From positions 310,001-374,000 of the forward strand of contig CAWJHE010000014.1 of NCBI GenBank assembly GCA_963842455.1: a DNA stretch of 64,000 bases, read 5' to 3'. This DNA is from CAWJHE01 sp963842455. GTDB lineage: Bacteria > Chloroflexota > Anaerolineae > Anaerolineales > UBA4823. The position numbers and the translations under genes were made by a program. The notes beneath the pieces were generated by a model. It was not told where the DNA came from. It ran no database searches and was given only the letters and a program-made list of their open reading frames with translations. Of this stretch, positions 1 to 10,355 are shown in pieces. Position 1 is the stretch's first letter; every line of letters starts with the position of its first letter.

Positions 1-1121
1 CCAGCTTGACGCGCAAAATTCTACGCACGGCATCATCCACTCGCGGTAGGGAGATATCGCCCTTTGCGACTGCTTGCTTCATGGTGTTGATAAAGCGCCG
101 GAAATCCCAGGGAACCATGCACATATCCACGCCGGCATTGACGGAGATCACCACCGCCTTGTAATAATCCGGATCCAGCTGGTCCATGCCTGCCCAATCG
201 GAAATGATAAAACCTGCAGAAGCCCAATTCTCCTTTGAGCACTTCCGTGAGCAGGTAATGGTGCCCATGCAATTTCTTGCCCTGCCAGCTGGAGAAAGAG
301 GCCATCACGATTTGCGCTCCTGCCGCCAGAGCAGCCTGGTAAGGCGGCAGATGGACTTTTCGCAGGGTTTCTTCATCCATCTGGGTGTTGCCCTGGTCAA
401 TGGTGAAGGCAAACATGCCGTCATCTCCAGGATAATCGTAACCCGGCGGGATGGGGAAGCGCATGCGGGATGTACCCCACTCGGCTGCGCCATCTGCCAG
501 GTAATGTTTGGGATTAGCCAACACGGATAGCGGGTCATTGAGCTGGTCGCCTTGCGACCCACGGATATAGGCCACGCCTAGATCCGCCACCAACTGGGGA
601 TCCTGGGCATAGCCTTCATAGAAACGCCCCCAACGCAGGTCTTGAGGTACAGCAATGGTCGGGGCAAAATTCCAGGAAACGCCGGTGGCTGCCAGCTCCA
701 CTGCAGTCGCCCTGGCAATGCGCTCGACCAGATCTGGATCGCCGGCAGCTCCCAAACCGACATTGTGGGGAAAGATCGTCGCCCCAACCACGTTGTTATG
801 TCCATGAACTGCATCCACCCCGTACAGGATGGGAATGCCCAGCCTGGACTGTAGGGCGCCTTTCTGGAAGGATGAGACCATCTCAGCCCAATCGGCAGGC
901 GTGTTCCTGGCTGGATTACCCCCGCCACCGCTCAGCACCGAACCAATGGCATACTCGCGCACGTCATCGGGGGTCAAGCTGTTCTTTTCCACCTGGGTCA
1001 TCTGCCCAATTTTCTCGTCCAGTGTCATGCGCGCTAAAAGATCATCCAGGCGCGTATCGATGGCGAGGTGTAGGATCTGGGTAGATTGGGGCTCGTGAGT
1101 TGGGTGGGTCGGATTGTTCAA
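1..1121 (-). CDS. Glycoside hydrolase family 3 (beta-glucosidase-like), partial, frameshifted
   Basis: N-terminal TIM-barrel domain of a family 3 glycosidase, expected to release terminal glucose from beta-glucosides or oligosaccharides. Family marks are DEKIGQMTQVEK near residue 35, LGIPILYGVDAVHGHNNV, FPHNVGLGAAGDPDL and ANPKHYLADGA. The reading frame breaks near 218: after LKGELGF the other frame continues as GFIISDWAGMDQL, which holds the family's nucleophile Asp (SDW), and runs on to the window edge as RVDDAVRRILRVKL. One extra T in the coding strand explains the switch. The C-terminal domain lies outside the window. The start is uncertain: this frame opens with TTG and has no clear ribosome site. 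I am sure of the family, not of the substrate. Confidence 0.85.
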
Positions 1122-1167
1122 AATTCTGATTTCTGCTCAAATTCATAGCATTACCTTATGTGATGGA

Positions 1168-2063
1168 TTAATTTGATTTAACAAGTGCATATTTTATCGC
1201 AAGAGAGCCGAGTTCGTAAATCTGTTCAGAGCCTTCCTCTAATTCATCCCCTGTGATTTGATAGCCCCATTCAATCAATTCAGGGGAATTCGAAAAATCC
1301 CAAAAAGGAACGGAGGTTGGCCCAAACAGGCCAATATATCGGGTAGAAATTCCATGCGCTTCTGCCAGTTCCAATTCGAGAGCGACGTTAGGCGTTTGTC
1401 TGCAACAATGGATAACTTTTCAAAAAAGTCCGACAGATGGACCCCAAATCCCTGAACACCACGCGCATCCAACAAATCTAAGGCAATAATCTGGTTGGCG
1501 CCGGCCTGGATTGCTGGCTCGATCGGTAGATTACTGACAACCCCGCCATCAACCAGATATTGATCCTGTCCTTCACAGGCATGAACCAGGGAGGCAGCGC
1601 AGTGGAAGTGAGCAGGGAGACTAACACCTTTTCATCGGGGGATAGACCGTGCAGCACTGGTTTAGCTTCGTCAATATCTGCAGAAACAATGATCAGCCGC
1701 GATCTGTTTCAGATCGCCAAATTTCAGCTCAGAAGTAAGACCATTGGCGATGAAGAAATCACGAATTTTTCTAGCAGGATCGGAAGAAGAGCGACCCACC
1801 ATGGCTCTAACTGCCAACCAGATGTAATTGGATGGTAGTAGGTTGGCGTTTATGCTTTCGAACCAGGCGCTTTTCAAGCGGTCCAGGCTTTGACGAGTAA
1901 ATCCGTGCAAGGCCAGGAAGGCAGCGTTCACCGCTCCGATAGATACGCCCACCAGCATATCGGGCTGGTAACCGGCTTCCAGTAGGGCAGACAGTGCGCC
2001 TACTTGCAAAGCGCCGCGTGCCCCGCCGCCGCTCAGGACAAAGGTGAGGGGTTTGTTGTTCAT
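1168..2063 (-). pseudogene. Patatin-like phospholipase, broken by several frameshifts
   Basis: Patatin-family acyl hydrolase, predicted to deacylate membrane or storage lipids with a Ser-Asp dyad. The intact first part (1671-2063) shows the glycine-rich oxyanion motif LSGGGARGALQVGAL at residues 10-24 and the nucleophile elbow GVSIG. The catalytic Asp motif DGGVVSNLPIEPA is found in another frame near 1540. The C-terminal part sits in two more frames (1275-1475, then 1168-1374, ending KYALVKSN). At least three single-base breaks are needed, near 1695, 1565 and 1375. Both catalytic residues survive, so this may be a working gene spoiled by sequence errors rather than a true pseudogene. It diverges from the nitroreductase gene at 2156. 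Confidence 0.75.
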
Positions 2064-2155
2064 CTTGATTCAAGTATAGTGGAGGAGAAACGGAGAAGTC
2101 AATCAAGTCTCATGCTTATTGTGATTCGTTTATAATTGGTGGAGAGAAAACCAAA

Positions 2156-2716
2156 ATGAATGAAGTTATCCAAACCATCTTCCAAAGAAGAAGCACTCGA
2201 CTCTATCAGCCCCGCCAGATTGAAGGCGAAAAGATTGAACTGTTGCTGCAAGCTGCCATGGCTGCCCCCAACGCCTGTAACAGCCAACCTTGGGAATTTG
2301 TGGTAGTTACAAATGAAGAGATCTTGTCTGAATTGCGCTCGGGGTTGCAATTTGCTCGGTATAAAGCGCCATTAGCGATCGTGGTCTGTGCAAATGTGAG
2401 TATCGCCAACAATTCAACAGCCAGGCATTTTTGGGTGCAAGACTGCAGCGCAGCCACTGAGAACTTACTGATTGCTGCCTCCAGCCTGGGTCTGGGAACC
2501 GTCTGGATTGGCGTTTATCCATTGCCAGGGGTGATCGAGACGGTCTCCAGAATTACCAATCTGCCGGAGAATGTTACTCCCTTATGCGTGATCTATGTTG
2601 GCTACCCGGCTGAAGAAAAGCCGGCTCGCACGCAATACGACGCCCACCGCGTCCACTGGCAACAATACGAGCCGCGCAAAAGAAGGGCTAAGCGGAAGAA
2701 CGCGAAATATTTGTAG
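2156..2716 (+). CDS. Nitroreductase family protein
   Basis: FMN-dependent oxidoreductase of the nitroreductase superfamily, 186 residues, close to the usual size. The N-terminal FMN-phosphate motif is RRSTRLYQPRQIE, followed by LLLQAAMAAPNACNSQPWEFVVV, which is typical of the family. The middle holds the helix ATENLLIAASSLGLGTVWIGVYP, and GYPAEEKPAR closes the fold. The basic tail RKRRAKRKNAKYL is unusual. A GGTGGAGAG ribosome site supports the ATG, and a TATAAT at 2131-2136 may be its -10 box. It stands alone between divergent and convergent neighbours, so its physiological electron acceptor cannot be inferred. Confidence 0.9.
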   Translation: MNEVIQTIFQRRSTRLYQPRQIEGEKIELLLQAAMAAPNACNSQPWEFVVVTNEEILSELRSGLQFARYKAPLAIVVCANVSIANNSTARHFWVQDCSAATENLLIAASSLGLGTVWIGVYPLPGVIETVSRITNLPENVTPLCVIYVGYPAEEKPARTQYDAHRVHWQQYEPRKRRAKRKNAKYL

Positions 2717-2848
2717 AAGTAGAATTTTTCTGGCAATTGAATTGAAAAATACAGGAAACGATTAATGAGTTTCCTAATTTCGCAAACAACAGATTCATTA
2801 CTTTGTGGAAGCGGATATTCGATAGGGATTGTATTCTTCCAAAGCCTG

Positions 2849-4339
2849 TTAAGTTTGATCAGAATCCTCCAAACCCTTCAAACATTCATCAATATTTTTC
2901 TTATATTCTTCCCTTTGTTGAGCATCATAAGTGCTTGAGAGTGCATCTTGGTATTGTTTCACAGCATCCTCATAACATTTGCGCATTTCGATTTTATTCC
3001 CAGTGATTTCATATATTTCAGCCAGGATTTTTGAGTACAGACCACGCCGGGCGGGGTTCGTCGCTAATTCCCGGCTAATATATAGTAATTAATAGCCAAA
3101 TCAAGCTCCTCGGTTTGCAGATGGATAAGACCCAGCCTTGCATTCGCTTCAGATGCTAATTCCTGTAAACGAGGGTTCTTCCCATTGTCAAATTGAGTAA
3201 CCACAATATCAAACTGATTAATAGCCTCAACTAATAATTCTTCACCTTCAGATGAATCGCTATGGCTAGGTTGTCCAGCAAGCCATTGAGCGAGAAAAAT
3301 TTGTCCTTTTCCAAAAGCAGCCTTTTCGAGAATATCGGCTGTTTCTGGCTGCCCTTCTATAGAAGTTGCTTTTTCGAATAATTCTAAGGCACGCGCCATT
3401 TCATCATTATTTGGAGGAATATTATTCTCAGTGAATTTTTTTAAACTATAACTATAATACACACCACCCAAACCAATATAGGCTCTTGCGTAATCTTTTT
3501 CGATTTCTAGAGCCTTATTGAAGGAATTTTCTGCAAGTAGTAAGTCTCCAGTTTTACCAGCGCAGTTTCCAACAAACAAATAAATCACTTCTCTCCCTGA
3601 ATTAAATTGCCATAAATTGTCGTCATTTGCTTTTTGAAAGAAAGCTAATGCGCCTTCATAATAATGGGTGAGATAAAGCCCAAGGCCTTTTGCTACGTAA
3701 GCCATAATCTGGGATCGTCTTGACAACTCGCGGTTTAAGTTAATTGTTGTTGGTGTAGAGTTTCCCGAGAATGGGACATTTATTTGCGAGCCTAAAATGT
3801 GTTGCCCGATTAATTCTTCAGAGGGAAATAAATTACGTGAGTTTACATAAAATTCGGGTGAGATTACATAATTACCATTCTTGGTCTCAATGACACCGTA
3901 AATAATAAGATCTGCATTCATTTTTATTGCAAGAGTTGATGCCGATCGCTCACGATCTTTAGAGTGTCTTTCCGCTCACCCTTGGAGATGTCTCTGGATC
4001 GATAATTTGTATAGAAATGTCATCTGCAGCTTCCATCTCTTTCAATTTTTGGTTAAAATATTCATAGAAAATTTGACTGATTAGATTTGCCTGTCGTCCG
4101 GACATTGCTTGATCACCGATTGGTTGAAAACCAGCAATTACAATATTCCATTCACCAGTCATCTCTCTAGGAAAGTATTTTGGGAAACTTTCAGATTTAT
4201 CAAATCCAATTACAGGCAAGAAATGATTGAAAAATAATGTATAAATCAACAATAAACCAGATACCAGGTATGGGAATTTCGATTTATTGTATGACCCCTT
4301 GATTCTTAATAGGAGAAGTTTAAGCTTGTCATCAGACCG
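2849..4339 (-). CDS. Membrane-anchored tetratricopeptide repeat protein, frameshifted
   Basis: A basic cytoplasmic stretch is followed by one membrane segment (FPYLVSGLLLIYTLFF), then an extracytoplasmic domain beginning EWNIVIAGFQPIGDQ and a C-terminal half made of TPR-like helices (for example RAYIGLGGVYYSYSLKK and ARLGLIHLQTEELDLAI). TPRs usually scaffold protein contacts. Two frame breaks were bridged: near 3958 (DPETSPRVSGK joins DRERSASTLAIKMNADLI) and near 3080 (the last helices continue as RELATNPARRGLYSKIL to a TAA at 2849). No start codon suits the N-terminus. The frame can be joined near 4337 to the gene at 4306-4728, so both may be one protein of about 620 residues. Confidence 0.6.
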
Positions 4340-4728
4340 TAGGCGACCGTGTAGGTTTTGCTTCCGACTTCTTCGGAGCTGCTTACTGACAACACACCGT
4401 TGACAGTGTTGAGCCATGTAACCAGCATAACATCCTTGGTAGGAGAAAATTTTTCATCAATGACATCTTCATCGATTGACTTAACCGGATGCAATGGACC
4501 GCCAAGTTCATCTAATAAAATTGATGCTAGTTCATTGTTTAATTTACGATCTTTTTTCCAATCGGATATTTCGATAAATGAAGCTATTTGGTAAGATCCA
4601 TCATTCTTCTCAACAACCAGAAACCAGGATTGATTACCACCTTTCTCAACGAGCTCACCTTTAATTTTGGCTATTGATGTGTACGGTTCTGCAAGAATAA
4701 AATTCTTGCTGATAGAAAATGAAGTCAT
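4306..4728 (-). CDS. Protein of unknown function, possible N-terminal domain of the TPR protein
   Basis: 140 residues, soluble, no signal peptide, starting MTSFSISKNF. I do not recognise the family. The pattern of short strands (AKIKGELVEKGGNQSWFLVV, DGSYQIASFIEI, DVMLVTWLNTVNG) and an internal helix NNELASILLDELGG suggests a compact alpha/beta domain. The reading frame runs 30 bases into the next gene. If one base is shifted near 4337, the chain passes from VAYG straight into RSDDKLKLLLLRIKG and the membrane segment of the TPR protein. That would explain why the latter lacks a start codon. The preceding 65 bases hold no obvious promoter. Confidence 0.5.
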   Translation of the reverse strand: MTSFSISKNFILAEPYTSIAKIKGELVEKGGNQSWFLVVEKNDGSYQIASFIEISDWKKDRKLNNELASILLDELGGPLHPVKSIDEDVIDEKFSPTKDVMLVTWLNTVNGVLSVSSSEEVGSKTYTVAYGLMTSLNFSY

Positions 4729-4793
4729 TTATTCACCTGTTTCGATCTGTTTTTTAGATCGGAATCACGCATTACACTTATTCGTTCCTGAGA

Positions 4794-5709
4794 TTATTTG
4801 ATAGGACAAATATAATAGGGATCGGTCTGATCGCCACCTTCTGCAACCCAGCCTTCGCTTCCATCATTTAAGCGAATCTTCCACCAGGACCAATTGTCTG
4901 AGCAAACAGGACCATCAATAATCATCATAGAGGTTCCTGGAGGTATCCGCATGAAACTATCCTTGGACTTTGCAGGACCAGATCGAACCTTTAAATTATC
5001 AGATTTTGTGCATACCCTAGCGCTGTCTCCAACACGAACCCGTTGATCTGGGGCATTGGGGCATTCTTGGAAGGATCCAGACTTCAAAATACTATGCATA
5101 AAACCATGTCTCTGGAAGACATTCGCCTGAAATATCTCCAATAGCAGCGAAATAATAATCTGATTTGCCAAGTGTAAAATCAGTAAAATCAATAGATAAC
5201 TGACCTTTTGAATCAGCCTGGTATCTTTCCCAGCCATCCAAATTTACAATTCCCTGGTCTTCTTTATAAACAAGAAAGCGAATACCTTCTTTTGGTTGGA
5301 ATCCAGATAGATGGCAGAGAAACAATTCACCATCTTTTGCAAACGTCAATTTTAATTTCTTATTTTCTGGAGAGTAATAGGGAACAAAACCCGGACCATC
5401 TCCTCCCCCTCCAATGAAATATTCCATTTCCTCGATAAGATCAGTAGGAATATTCTTGTTAGCTGTAGATAATTCGAACTTTTGATAAGATTTGTTTACA
5501 GGTTGAATTGGGTTCTGAGGATTGGGAATGGATCCAGATTTTTGTGGGCTTGTTGGCACCTTAACCAATGGTTTCGAGGAGGGATTGGTTGCCTTTTTTT
5601 GCGAAGCAGGGGCAGAAACAACCTGGCTCTGGCATGCCGTCAGTATAGATAATACAATTATCATCGGAATTAATATTTTGGGGGAAATTCTTTGCTTTGA
5701 CTTCGCCAT
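4794..5709 (-). CDS. Lipoprotein with C-terminal SH3-like domain, frameshifted
   Basis: The start is taken at the ATG (MAKSKQR) because GGAGG lies six bases upstream; the in-frame TTG at 5721 overlaps that site. The N-terminal hydrophobic run ends in the lipobox LTAC, then comes a Pro/Ser/Lys-rich linker, a beta-rich domain of about 140 residues and, after a frame break near 5100, a bacterial SH3 domain (RVRVGDSARVCTKSDNLKVR, then WWKIRLNDGSEGWVAEG). SH3 domains of this kind often bind cell-wall peptides. It probably sits on the outer face of the membrane. It follows the lectin-tipped paralogue in the same minus-strand block and may share its transcript. Confidence 0.7.
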
Positions 5710-5820
5710 TTTATCCTCCAACGATTTTCAATGTTCCTTCAAATGTATATTTTTCTTGGAATATCCGGATTTTCAGGATAGCAAGTGGTTTTAGTCCAAG
5801 ATTTTTTACTTGAGCATATC

Positions 5821-6630
5821 TCATCTGGTTCCATATGCAATCCAAGAAGCACCAGCAGAGTAGATTATGGTATCAGCCCATGTATAAAACAAAAGATCAA
5901 ATCCATCACTTGTAATATTTTGGGGGTAAACTGCTATTCTAGGGTTAGGTCCAGATTGCATATCAAATATTTGAATGCTAACAAATACATCTGGAGGCGA
6001 TGTATATTTACTAGGAAAAGTTATCCTGGTCGCATAATCCCGACCACCTATCCCTGAATTTAATGTCCAACCAGGACAGCTTCCCCAATCACATTGAAAA
6101 TAACCTGACTGAATCAGATAATTGTTTACATCCGCGCCTAGTTTATCATTAGTCACTGATCCGTCGGGAATAGTTAGAGCCATCTGAGCTACTGCAGCAC
6201 CTGGAACAACTGTCAGCTTCTCGCGTGGGCTCATCTCAGTATCGTTTCCAATCTTGACACCCAGGAACAACTTCGGCCTCTCCCCATGCTGTGCTTGGAA
6301 TGGGATTTAAGCTTCCCAGCATGACATTGAACAGCCCATTCTGCACAGGCACTGCATTTGATCCCGACCTTACTTCTTCCCAAAGTGCTGTTGTGCTTAA
6401 TAAGGAATTGTATATCCTAAAGGTCATCTCATAAGAACCTGTTACCGGGGTTCCAGATGTGTCCATCAGCGTACCCTGGTATGATAGCACGCCTGAATTC
6501 AAGGCCTGGTTGGTTTGTTCCGTTTTAGCCATTGCCTGGGTGACTACCAGCATAGATCGCGACAACCAGGATCGTGACCACATTCAAGATCACTAAAGGT
6601 AGATTTCTTTTATCGAATAGTGTGTTCATG
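5821..6630 (-). CDS. Constant-variable surface paralogue with H-type lectin tip, frameshifted
   Basis: Member of the six-gene family in this block. The constant half has an N-terminal membrane anchor or signal segment, then LSYQGTLMDTSGTPVTGSYE, a FRIYNSL strand, the NGLFNVMLGSLNPIP segment and EMSPREKLTVVPG. The C-terminal half matches an H-type lectin domain: FPSKYTSPPDVFVSIQIFD, the R-A-V-Y-P-Q-N-I-T strand, GFDLLFYTWADT and the end SWIAYGTR. H-type lectins bind N-acetylgalactosamine-like sugars. Frame breaks lie near 6552 and 6255. The ATG at 6628-6630 and its AGGGGATACC leader match the 12170-13028 paralogue almost base for base, because both lie in a duplicated segment. Confidence 0.75.
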
Positions 6631-7200
6631 GTATCCCCTTTACTTCACTATCACGGGTAAGAAGTTCTTGAAGAATTCAAGGATTTCAGTTATCCAGCTC
6701 CAAAAGCCTGCAGTCACCTGGTAGTTCTCACTTTGTGCATACCCAGAAACAGAACTCTTGTGATAATGTTCCTCTCAGCTGGAAGTTGTTTGATTGGGCG
6801 TTCGTCGCTCCCATCCCAAAAGTGCTTTTCTCTAGCCGGTAATTTTGTGAAGCCGGTCGATCAGGGTAGACATCCAGATAGATCGAATCTGTGTACACCG
6901 GTGAGAGGTTTCCTGCCAGGTCTTTGTATTGGATTTCCACTGAATGCGTTTGTCCCGTCAGCTGGGGTAATACCCACCAGGATGCTCCTTCATACATTCG
7001 CCAATCAGACCACGTACCTCCTACATCTCTCAGGTGCATCTGGGTTATTCCACTGGCGTTGTCTGTTCCAAGCGTATTGAGTCTACATAGGTCTGGTAGG
7101 TTGTTGGTTCGCCTTCCTTGATGCTGAGCGATCCGGTCGGGACGGTGCCATCATAGCGCAAGGTAAACAGTGTGACCCAGCCACTCGAGTTCCCTGCTTG
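6560..7200. repeat. Direct repeat copy A (with 12960-13600)
   Basis: About 640 bases are nearly identical to 12960-13600 in the same orientation. Each copy holds the last Ig-like modules and tail of a hydrolase-like gene plus the leader and first codons of the downstream paralogue. Similarity decays outward on both sides. Limits were set by eye and are approximate. Confidence 0.8.
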
Positions 7201-8348
7201 ATCAATCACTCTTATTCGCAAATAATATGTCCCATCGGTAACTGATATTGGGTCATAGTGAAGGAAATGAAGCATAATTAATATCCGTCCCTGATGGATT
7301 AACTCCCCAATAATAAATGTAATAACCAATGCCACTGGTCGCATCGCTGGCTCCAATCCAGTTGAAGTCCAGGTCGTTACAGAATTTTTGCCAGGTGTTG
7401 TTCTGCACTGAGCAGCCCGTTGTGACTGAGGTTGGATTATTAGGAGGAACAGTGTCTATTTTAAAGGAACTTGATTTTACCCCTTCCCAATTGCCCACAT
7501 TATCCATGGATTGATATTGAATTGTGTGTGATCCATTCGTGCTAATAGAAATTGGTCCTGAATACACCACCCATCCCGCGCGCTATCTGAAGTTGTATTG
7601 TGAATAAGAGACCCCGAGAATTATCATCCGTTGCAGATATGGTTGCCGTAACATTAGTTTGATACCAAAAATTTTCACCTATCGTTGCCTAATAGGGAGA
7701 CTATCGATATTGGAGGAGTTTGGTCTTTGAGTGGAGCCACACATAATACATAGAATACCATTTTCATCTTCTTTAGCAGGCTATCGCAACCGGTACCACT
7801 GCAAGTCCCCCAAGTCGATAATGAATTACGGATTGCCTCACGATCGAATCCTTCGATTTTTAACATGGTCCGAATAGGTGTATAGTAGGATAAGGCTAAT
7901 GTATTCGCTGTAGCCCTCATTCCCATTTCTTGGTCTTGGTAACTCTGAACTCCAACACTATCAAAGTTACAGATGTACTCCATCTTCCATGTAGTTGCTA
8001 AAGGGTTCCAACAAGCTAAAGTATTCTCATAAGGTTTCCAACTCATCAAAGCTTGAACCGCAAACTCCGACCGATTTATACTTTAATTTTAGACAGAACT
8101 CCTTCCATAAAATCTACACCAACATTCTTGCCTGCAACACAATTTATCGGTGGGCAAGAATATTCTTGAGACATGGACAAGTACCTTGTGTTTTGATCAA
8201 AACTTGTAACCGACTTCCACTCTGAAACAATCAACTCCCCTTGATAGGAGAAGTCGCTTGAATTTCCTTCTTTGTTGTCGCCTGTGATAGCAAAAGAAGG
8301 GTTTATCACAAGTATGATTATCAGAATCAGTATTTTGCTAATATGCAT
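6640..8348 (-). pseudogene. Secreted lysozyme-like protein with Ig-like modules, multiply frameshifted
   Basis: Signal peptide MHISKILILIIILVINPSFA with AGGAG upstream, then a domain with ALMSWKPYENTLACWNPLAT and YQDQEMGMRATANTL. The pattern of a Glu followed by NPL.TT and a repeated helix recalls lysozyme-like domains of phage and actinobacterial wall hydrolases; I infer peptidoglycan cutting. Next come OmpL47/Ig-like modules (DNVGNWEGVKSSSFKIDT, DQAGNSSGWVTLFTLRYDG), ending in the FFKNFLPVIVK tail. At least six frame breaks are needed, near 8062, 7672, 7600, 7265, 7085 and 6752. Comparison with the copy at 13039-15155 shows clean one-base changes: a deletion near 7085 and an inserted C near 6752. 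It is either a recent pseudogene or a poorly read region. Confidence 0.6.
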
Positions 8349-8573
8349 AATTTCTCCTGGTCAAGATTTTTTGTGTGTTTTACGGATTTAACCGCTTCTT
8401 ATTGTTATTCTTTTTGTTCACAGGAAAATAAATTCGAGATTTACTCCACAAAATACAGGCTCTTATTTTTGTTTGCACACAAATTCAGCTCAATATCCAA
8501 TTCCAGATTGTTCAAAATATCCTTGGAAACGTAATAATCGTCAAATCAACCTTGAGTTAAATTCTCAGTGTGC

Positions 8574-9340
8574 TTATTTGCCAATAGCTATCCAATTCAC
8601 AATAATATCTCGAGTGCCTGAGGTATGACCGCTCCAAACATCCCATCTAATCCCTGTGGTTGACAATGTAACCAGGATATTTATCCCATGATCCGCTTGT
8701 GTATCGCTAATATTGGAATTTGTCACAATGGGAATGGATTGAAATGGAGTAGAAAATGTCGAAAAATATAAGTAATTATTCCAACCAGGTGAAAGAGAAA
8801 GGGTTGCTTTGCCTACTTCATATCTTTGATAAGATCCCTGGAGATTTTAAGAGGGATGGTGCTTTTTCTTGGGTGATGATTCCATCTGGAACATTAAGTG
8901 CCATATTGGCGATGGGTACCCCGGTTAACTTCTCACGCGGAGCTCATCTCAATGTCGCTACCAATCTTCACACCCAGGTATAACTCAGCTTCCTCCCACA
9001 CTGTGCTTGGAATCGGGCTCAGGCTACCCAGCATCACAATAAACAACCCGTTCTGCACAGGCACCGCATTTCCACCAGACCTGGTTTCCTCCCATAGAAG
9101 GCGTCGTGCTCGTCATAGCGTTGTAAATCCTGAATGTCATATCATATGACCCCGTGACCGGATCCCCTTCTGTATCCATCAGATTCCCCTGGTAGGACAG
9201 CACACCAGCATTCAGCGCTTGGCTGGTTTGTTCTGTTTTGGCAGTTGCCTGGGTGACTACCAACATGATTGCTACGATGAGAATCGTGACGATATTCAAG
9301 ATCAAAACAGGTAGATTTCTTTTTCGAACAATGTGTACAT
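8574..9340 (-). CDS. Constant-variable surface paralogue, WIAIG-ending tip, frameshifted
   Basis: Same constant half as its neighbours: anchor segment, AKTEQTSQALNAGVLSYQGN, TGSYDMTFRIYNA, NGLFIVMLGSLSPIPST and the SPREKL segment. The tip contains SLSPGWNNYLYFSTFSTPF and ends VNWIAIGK, like phage tail-fibre C-termini and the paralogue at 10356. Frame breaks are needed near 9325, 9105, 8937 and 8808. I place the start at ATG 9338-9340 (M-Y-T-L-F) because this matches the N-terminus of the other copies, with a base lost in the following A-run; an upstream in-frame ATG at 9395 would add an implausible basic stretch. The role is inferred only from the family. Confidence 0.6.
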
Positions 9341-9491
9341 GGCTTCCCCATTTCCTCCTTAGGATGTGTGCGAATTTCTTTTTACTCACATTCATGCAGG
9401 CAGTTTTAGAGTTCCTTTATGTCAGTGTAGTTCCCTGTAAAATTCTTCCCACAATTACGAAGCGAAGAGAGAGATTGTTGAGAAGTTTCCT

Positions 9492-10307
9492 TCATTTTTG
9501 GCAAACTATTATATAAGAATAGGATTGTGCCTGTCCATCATCCCAGACGGTACCATCCGTTCTGTGGAGAAAGACAGTAATCTTTCCGCCATCCCAAGGT
9601 GAACCAGTAGTCGCATTGACATAAGGGCTCCAGTTATATTGTGGCTGAATAATAGCATCGACCATTTCATTACACTCGGACGGGATAGTAATAGTCTGCA
9701 CTAATACCCCTTGAGTTCCACTACTCATAATTGTATTTCTTCCAAAATAAATTTCTACATTCTCAGATTCTGCAGATTTGATCAATGATGGAGCATCCTG
9801 TTGAGTTATAGTTCCATCCACAATTTGATCACCTGCAATTGAATCGTTAGCAGCAGTTAAAGCCATTTGTGCAACCGTAGCGCCCGGTACAACTGTCAGC
9901 TTTTCCCGAGGAGCCATCTCAATGTCATTGCCGATTTTCACACCTAAGAATTGCTCAGTTTCCTCCCATACTGTGCCTGGAATTGGGTGCAGGCTACCTA
10001 GCATCACATTGAACAACCCATTTTGCACTGGTACTGCATTGACGCCAGTTCTGACTTCCTCCCATAGAGGTGTTGTACTCGTCAAAGAATTATAAATCCT
10101 GAAAGTCATGTCGTATGACCCGGTCACTGGATTCCCGGCTGTGTCCATTAATGTCCCCTGGTAGGACAATACACCTTCATTCAGCGCCTGGCTGGTCTGT
10201 TCTGTTTTGGCTGTTGCCTGGGTTACGATTAACATAATCGCTACAATCAAAATCGTAGCGACATTCATTAAATCTCCAGGAAGATTTTTCTTAAAAACTG
10301 TATTCAT
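9492..10307 (-). CDS. Constant-variable surface paralogue, unique tip
   Basis: Intact, 271 residues, with AGAAAGGAAA before the ATG. Order: short basic N-terminus, hydrophobic segment NVATILIVAIMLIVTQ (signal or anchor), constant domain (residues about 30-145: LSYQGTLMDTAGNPVTGSYD, then GSLHPIPGTVWEETEQFLGV, EMAPREKLTVVPGATVAQMA), a Q-Q-D-A-P-S-L-I hinge shared with two relatives, and a tip with QTITIPSECNEMVDAIIQPQ ending SYIIVCQK. I do not recognise the tip. The constant domain resembles a fold that often precedes tail-fibre or adhesin tips, so an extracellular binding role is inferred. Confidence 0.75.
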   Translation of the reverse strand: MNTVFKKNLPGDLMNVATILIVAIMLIVTQATAKTEQTSQALNEGVLSYQGTLMDTAGNPVTGSYDMTFRIYNSLTSTTPLWEEVRTGVNAVPVQNGLFNVMLGSLHPIPGTVWEETEQFLGVKIGNDIEMAPREKLTVVPGATVAQMALTAANDSIAGDQIVDGTITQQDAPSLIKSAESENVEIYFGRNTIMSSGTQGVLVQTITIPSECNEMVDAIIQPQYNWSPYVNATTGSPWDGGKITVFLHRTDGTVWDDGQAQSYSYIIVCQK

Positions 10308-10355
10308 AGTTTTCCTTTCTGAATTGGATCAGTTCTCTGGATTATTACAGAGATA

